DNA of 19,032 bases, taken from NCBI GenBank assembly GCA_021837545.1, contig JAKBFR010000041.1, positions 1 to 19,032 on the forward strand. The letters are read 5' to 3'. This stretch comes from Bacillota bacterium. GTDB lineage: Bacteria > Bacillota_A > Clostridia > Clostridiales > Clostridiaceae. Under the pieces are notes generated by a model that was not told the DNA's origin, ran no database searches, and saw nothing but the letters and a program-made list of their open reading frames with translations. Shown here one piece after another: positions 14,594-19,032 of this stretch. Made by a program: the position numbers and the translations under genes. How positions within the stretch are numbered: position 1 is the first letter of the stretch; every line of letters starts with the position of its first letter.

Positions 14594-14777
14594 TCTAAAT
14601 CCTCCTTAAATTTGCTTCACAATCAACTAGTATTAGCTAACTATTTTATAATTGTTTCTCATTTAAGGAGATTTTATTCACATATGTTAAACAAACTTAA
14701 CTGCAGTATCCTTTAATGTACACTATGGGCAATTGAGGATGATAGCTTCAAAGAGAACGTTCAGCTGCTATTTTAAT

Positions 14778-17700
14778 TTAGCTTCTTTCAATTTTAACTT
14801 TACTTCCACCTTTTCCACATTCTGCTGGCGTGATTATAAGTTTTACTGGCACTCTATTTTTTATAGCTTCTACATGACTTATAATTCCCACTTTCAATTT
14901 TTCATTGTGAATTCTTTCTAAGGAACTCAAAACAACTTCTAAAAGTTCATCGTCTAAGGTTCCAAAACCTTCATCAAGGAAAAATAACTCTAATGGTGCT
15001 GTTCCTTTTAATTGAATTTGAGCTGATAGTGCCAACGCTAGTGCAAGTGACGCTAAGAAAGTTTCCCCTCCTGATAAAGTTGTTGCATCTCTTTTAGCTC
15101 CACCATTTTTATAATCTCTAATTATAAATCTACCATTTTCATCAACTTCTAAACCATAATTTCCATGCGTTATTTCTTTCAATCTTTTAGATGCCTCAAT
15201 AGAAACGTATTTCAGCTTGTTAGCCGCCACAAATTCAACAAATTTCTTACCCTTAAATAATTTTTCCAAATCACTAAGCAAAGCTAGTTTATGTTCTAAT
15301 TTTTTCTTTTTTTCTAAAAGATCCTTTTGCTCGTTTAACTTTGACTTTATATTCTTTAATTCTTCATCAATTTTAATTTTATTTTCATTAACTTCATTAA
15401 CTTCATTTTCTTTTTCATTCCTTAATACTTTTATTTTCTCATAATCTTCTTTTATTAATTCTTTGCCATCTATTTTTTTTAGTAAACTTTCAATTGTTCC
15501 TCTTACTTTTGATATATTATTCTTATAGCTTTCTACTTTTTCCTTATACTTATCAATTTCATCTTTTTCAATTAAATTCTTCTTAACATCGTCTAATGAA
15601 TTAAACCCTTCGCTATCAATTGCTACTTCTAACTGTGCTTCTTGATCTTTTTTTCGCTTACTTAATTCTTTGTCTTTACTAATTGTAGCTATTAGTTTTT
15701 CATTACAATCTGTAAAGTCTTTTTCTATTTTGTTTTTATCATTTTCAGCGTACTGGAACTCTTCATTAATATTTTTTATACTTTTTTGAACTTTATTAAG
15801 TAGTGAATCTAAATCTTTTTCATCATTGACTTTATTTTTTATTGATTCAAGCTTTTCTTCTTTATTTTTTTCATATCCATTTAAATCAGCATTATCTTTA
15901 ACTAATTTTTCTTTTATTAAATTTAATTCGTTATTTGACTTTTCTTTCTTAATTTCTAAGCTTTCAACTAATTTTCTATTTTCCTTAACTATCTTAGATA
16001 ATTTTTCTCTTTCGTTTTCGATTGTTTTAATTTCTTCATTCTTTTGTTTAAAATCATTTACTTTTATTTCTAATTTTAATGAACTTATGCTATTTTCTAA
16101 ATTATTTAATTCTTCTGTATTATCTTTAATATTCTTCTCTAAGTCCCCTATTTGTCTTTGATTAGTTCTGACGATAGCTCTTAATTCATTTATTTCTCCA
16201 TTTTTGATATTTATTTTATTTCTTAAGTTATTGATATTTTTTTCTAGTTTATCTTTTTCCTTAGTATATTTCTCTAAGTTGTTTTGTAAATTTATAAACT
16301 CATCTTTTAATTTTTCTAAAGGCGTTTCCTTAAATGCAGTCCCTAATTTCTTTATTTCTTCTTCACTCGATCTTATCTTTTCATTAAAATTAGTAACTTT
16401 AGTTTCATTTTGAATAACATTGTTATTAACACCTTTTATTAAGTTCTCTTTATTTTTTATTTCCTCTTCTATATCATTTAAATCTAATATCTCCACTATT
16501 TTTATATTTTCATTAATATGATGAGTAGAACCACATACGGGGCATACTTCACCCTCATTAAGTTCTTCTCTAAGGGTCTGTGCTAAATTTTCTCTCATAA
16601 TTTCTTTTTGTTTATTTTTAATTTTTTCTAATTCTTCCTCTTGTTTCTTTACTTCTTCTTTTTTATTTATGATTTCAATATTTAATGATTTCATTTCGTC
16701 TTTACAAGCTTTTATCTCATGATTTGACTTATCATAGATCTTCCACTTTTGATCATTTTCAACTATTAATTGATTTAAATTCACTAAATCTTTTGGCTCT
16801 CCTGGCGAATTTTTAAGTAAGTAATCATATTGATTTTGATTTTCTTCCAAATCCTTATTTACTTTTTCTATTATGTCTTTTAAAGTTTTGCCTTTAATTA
16901 TAGTTTCATTATTTTCTTTTTCAAGAAAATTTTTCTTTTCTATATCCTTAGTAATAATTACCTTTACATTTGTCAATTTGTCTTCTGCAATTATTCCTTG
17001 TTGAATTTTTTCTTTAAGGACTTCATCAATTTTTAAGTTATCATATGTTTTTTCATCTTTTTTAATTTCTTTACTTTTATTTTTTATTTCTGTATCTATA
17101 TTAATAAGTTCACTTTGAATTTTTTTACTATTAACATCAAGTTCTTTAACTTCTGACTTTAAAATATTTATTTTATTTTGTATAACATCTATTAATTTTT
17201 TTTCTTCAATTGCATCTTTAATCTTTTGTTCATCTATCATAAACTTAGGAAGTTTATTTTCTTTATTACCCTTTGCAGTTGTCCATATCATTTCAATTTT
17301 TTCTTTTTCTTCTTTTATCTTATCTATTGCTAATTTAAATCTGTTCAATTCAATTTCATTTTTATTAAATTCTTTTATTGTATTTTCAAAAGCATCTATA
17401 TAAGGTATTACTTTTGCCCCTGATTCACCTAGTTTTATTTTTTCTATATCTTTATTTATCTCAACTTCTTTTTCTTTAAGGATTTTTTCTTTATCTTTGT
17501 ATTCTATTAATTCTAGCTGCAATTTCCATATTTCTTCATTTTCTTTATAATTTTTTTCTATTATTTTTAATTCACTTTTTAAAATCCCTAAACTCTTCGT
17601 GAATTCTTCGAGTGTTTCTTCTTTTTCTTTTAATTTATCTTCACTTATATCGTCATATCCACTTAATTGTCCAATTAAAACATTATTATCAGTTTTTTCT

Positions 17701-18272
17701 TTACTAATTTTTGAATTTAGCTTTCTAGATAAATTATCTCCATATTGTTGAAGGTTAAATAATCTTTCAAGCATATCACGTCTATCTTTACCCTCAAGCT
17801 TTAAAAACTCACTGAATTTTCCTTGTGGCAGTACAACCGTTCTTGTAAAGTCTTCTAAATTAAGACCTATTATCTCTTCAACTCTTTTATTTATAGTTTT
17901 AACCCCATCTGCTAAAACTTCTTCATCTTCTAGATTTGTAATATCAACTATTTTGCACTTTCCTGAATTTATAGTTCCATCTTTTTTTCTTCTAAATTCT
18001 CTATCTATAGCATATCTTTTAATTTCAGCTCCTGATATTTGAAATTCAAAATATACATTTAATCTATCACAGTTAGTATTAATATAATTAGAACTTTTCC
18101 TTGATACATTTCCATATAAAGCCAGAGTTATTCCATCTAATATAGTTGACTTTCCACTACCTGTAGGCCCAAATATACCAAAAAATCCTCTATCAGTTAA
18201 TTTATCAAAGTCTATAGTTTGCTCTTCTATAAAGCTATTTAATCCTTTAATCTTAAGCTTGATTGGTTTCAT
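14778..18272 (-). CDS. sbcC: Exonuclease subunit SbcC (Rad50-like ATPase)
   Basis: The 1164-residue SMC-like ATPase partners SbcD in the bacterial Mre11-Rad50 complex, which cleaves DNA hairpins and processes blocked double-strand ends. The N-terminal head has Walker A GPTGSGKST (35-43). Two long Lys/Glu/Asn-rich coiled coils flank the zinc hook CPVCG (C577, C580), almost exactly at the centre. The C-terminal head has the ABC signature LSGGETFLAS (from 1066), Walker B LFFLDEG (D1100, E1101), D-loop LD and switch His in ISHVE (1133). All catalytic elements are intact and the length is normal. The ATG overlaps the sbcD stop by 20 bases, with AAGGTGA upstream, so the two are translationally coupled. 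No clear terminator follows in the 184-base gap before the L25 gene. Confidence 0.97.
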   Translation of the reverse strand: MKPIKLKIKGLNSFIEEQTIDFDKLTDRGFFGIFGPTGSGKSTILDGITLALYGNVSRKSSNYINTNCDRLNVYFEFQISGAEIKRYAIDREFRRKKDGTINSGKCKIVDITNLEDEEVLADGVKTINKRVEEIIGLNLEDFTRTVVLPQGKFSEFLKLEGKDRRDMLERLFNLQQYGDNLSRKLNSKISKEKTDNNVLIGQLSGYDDISEDKLKEKEETLEEFTKSLGILKSELKIIEKNYKENEEIWKLQLELIEYKDKEKILKEKEVEINKDIEKIKLGESGAKVIPYIDAFENTIKEFNKNEIELNRFKLAIDKIKEEKEKIEMIWTTAKGNKENKLPKFMIDEQKIKDAIEEKKLIDVIQNKINILKSEVKELDVNSKKIQSELINIDTEIKNKSKEIKKDEKTYDNLKIDEVLKEKIQQGIIAEDKLTNVKVIITKDIEKKNFLEKENNETIIKGKTLKDIIEKVNKDLEENQNQYDYLLKNSPGEPKDLVNLNQLIVENDQKWKIYDKSNHEIKACKDEMKSLNIEIINKKEEVKKQEEELEKIKNKQKEIMRENLAQTLREELNEGEVCPVCGSTHHINENIKIVEILDLNDIEEEIKNKENLIKGVNNNVIQNETKVTNFNEKIRSSEEEIKKLGTAFKETPLEKLKDEFINLQNNLEKYTKEKDKLEKNINNLRNKINIKNGEINELRAIVRTNQRQIGDLEKNIKDNTEELNNLENSISSLKLEIKVNDFKQKNEEIKTIENEREKLSKIVKENRKLVESLEIKKEKSNNELNLIKEKLVKDNADLNGYEKNKEEKLESIKNKVNDEKDLDSLLNKVQKSIKNINEEFQYAENDKNKIEKDFTDCNEKLIATISKDKELSKRKKDQEAQLEVAIDSEGFNSLDDVKKNLIEKDEIDKYKEKVESYKNNISKVRGTIESLLKKIDGKELIKEDYEKIKVLRNEKENEVNEVNENKIKIDEELKNIKSKLNEQKDLLEKKKKLEHKLALLSDLEKLFKGKKFVEFVAANKLKYVSIEASKRLKEITHGNYGLEVDENGRFIIRDYKNGGAKRDATTLSGGETFLASLALALALSAQIQLKGTAPLELFFLDEGFGTLDDELLEVVLSSLERIHNEKLKVGIISHVEAIKNRVPVKLIITPAECGKGGSKVKIERS

Positions 18273-19032
18273 CTATTTCACCTTCTTCACTAATAATTGA
18301 TAAAAGTAAATCTACAACCTCTTCTTCAGGTATAGTTTCTCTTTCTTTTACATAAAAATCTCTAAATATTTCTTCAAATGACTTATCACTTAAATCTAAA
18401 GCAATTTCTTCTTCTATGCCTTTAACTTTAGGCATTATTTCTAAAATATCCTTCTTCAAATCTTTCATTTGTTTTATTTCATCTTCTCTTATATATCTAT
18501 CTGTATCAATCTCTAAATAAACCCAGCAATTTCTCTCCCTATTTTCATCACATTTTAAAATAGCCTCTTCAATGCTAGAACACTTCCAAATTTCAATAGG
18601 CTTATAAACTTTTAGTTCTACTTCTTCTATATTACATTCCTTATTAGGTTTAACATCAACTATAAAGCATTTCTTATCAAAATTAATTTCCTTTTTATTA
18701 TAATGAATAGGGGAGCCACAATATCTAGCTTTCTTATTTGTACCTGGTACAATCTGTGGCTTATGTACATGTCCTAAGGCTACGTACTGTGCATCATTTG
18801 GGAAACAGCTACCATCAACTATATAAGTGCCACCTAATTGGATACTTCTTTCCGAGCCACTTTCTTCGCTTCCCATAGCAAATAAATGTGATATTGCCAA
18901 ATTAATAGTATCTTCTCTATAATGACTTTTTAAAGAATCAAATAAAGAAAATATTCTATCACTATATGATTTAGCTTTTTCTTCTTCATCATCCATGCCA
19001 TTATAAATGACTTCATTTAGTCTTTTTTCGCT
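18253..19032 (-). CDS. sbcD: Exonuclease subunit SbcD, C-terminal part (gene runs off the right edge)
   Basis: The reading frame stays open to the last base of the window, so about 260 C-terminal residues are present and the 5' part is missing. The methionine near 18996 is internal: the frame upstream of it encodes RLNEVIYNG without a stop, as in SbcD homologues. Of the calcineurin-like nuclease motifs, the later two are visible: the His in NLAISHLFA and GHVHKP, which bind the catalytic Mn ions. The earlier Asp/His/Asn motifs lie outside. The SbcD-specific cap domain follows, ending in an acidic tail that overlaps sbcC. SbcD supplies the nuclease activity of the SbcCD hairpin-cleaving complex. 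Confidence 0.95.
   Translation of the reverse strand, partial: SEKRLNEVIYNGMDDEEEKAKSYSDRIFSLFDSLKSHYREDTINLAISHLFAMGSEESGSERSIQLGGTYIVDGSCFPNDAQYVALGHVHKPQIVPGTNKKARYCGSPIHYNKKEINFDKKCFIVDVKPNKECNIEEVELKVYKPIEIWKCSSIEEAILKCDENRERNCWVYLEIDTDRYIREDEIKQMKDLKKDILEIMPKVKGIEEEIALDLSDKSFEEIFRDFYVKERETIPEEEVVDLLLSIISEEGEIDETNQA

Noticed and set aside
14594..14777. Terminator or small RNA in the gap between sbcC and the L25 gene
   Set aside because: Only a short ATAGC/GCTAT pairing without a T tract is visible. No structure is strong enough to call.
15217..16413. Several plus-strand open frames opposite sbcC, and similar ones opposite murJ, the glycosyltransferases and the ligase
   Set aside because: They are Phe/Ser/Leu or Ile-rich mirror images of Lys/Glu/Asn-rich coding DNA, without ribosome binding sites or recognisable domains.
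18994..18996. Methionine codon as the sbcD start
   Set aside because: The frame is open upstream to the window edge and encodes SbcD-like residues, and about a third of the protein including the first metal-binding motifs would be missing. The gene is cut by the window.

Overview
The window is strongly AT-rich. It has AAAGGAGG-type ribosome binding sites, Lys/Asn/Ile-rich proteins, a cortex-type muramic acid deacetylase and the long CTC form of ribosomal protein L25. Together these point to a low-GC, spore-forming Firmicute, most likely Clostridium sensu stricto (inference; the species cannot be fixed from sequence alone). It looks like chromosomal core and semi-core sequence. I see no phage, plasmid, transposase, CRISPR, tRNA or rRNA.

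Layout. (1) 1-1421: a palindrome-rich intergenic stretch and a terminator, then ychF on the minus strand with a textbook sigma-A promoter. (2) 1422-3816: a small accessory block with pdaA on plus, a two-TM protein gene on minus and a 46-codon gene on plus. It is bounded by exact inverted 29-bp copies of an interspersed repeat; the right-hand copy is one end of a complete 147-bp nested palindromic element. (3) 3817-4464: fchA, a folate-linked cyclodeaminase/cyclohydrolase. (4) 4645-11806: a six-gene minus-strand operon (TPR protein, WecG/TagA-type glycosyltransferase, MurJ-type flippase, two GT-B glycosyltransferases, O-antigen ligase/polymerase-like protein). (5) 12052-14593: phosphoglucomutase/phosphomannomutase and L25/Ctc, each with its own terminator. 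(6) 14778-19032: sbcC and the 3' part of sbcD, which runs off the right edge.

How the genes work together. The six-gene operon has the parts of a lipid-linked surface polysaccharide pathway. The WecG/TagA enzyme would add an early sugar to an undecaprenyl-linked acceptor and the two GT-B enzymes would extend it. The MurJ-like protein would flip it and the multi-pass ligase/polymerase would join units outside the membrane. The mutase just upstream could supply hexose-1-phosphate precursors but has its own terminator. No initiating phosphoglycosyl transferase, Wzz or classical Wzx is present in the window. SbcC and SbcD form the Mre11/Rad50-type nuclease.

No clearly new defence or catalytic system is visible. 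The least ordinary material is the interspersed palindromic repeat family (1657-1685, 3582-3728, 4508-4563), the small gene beside it, the use of a MurJ-family flippase inside a Wzy-like operon, and two further nested inverted-repeat segments at about 103-282 and 11824-12004.
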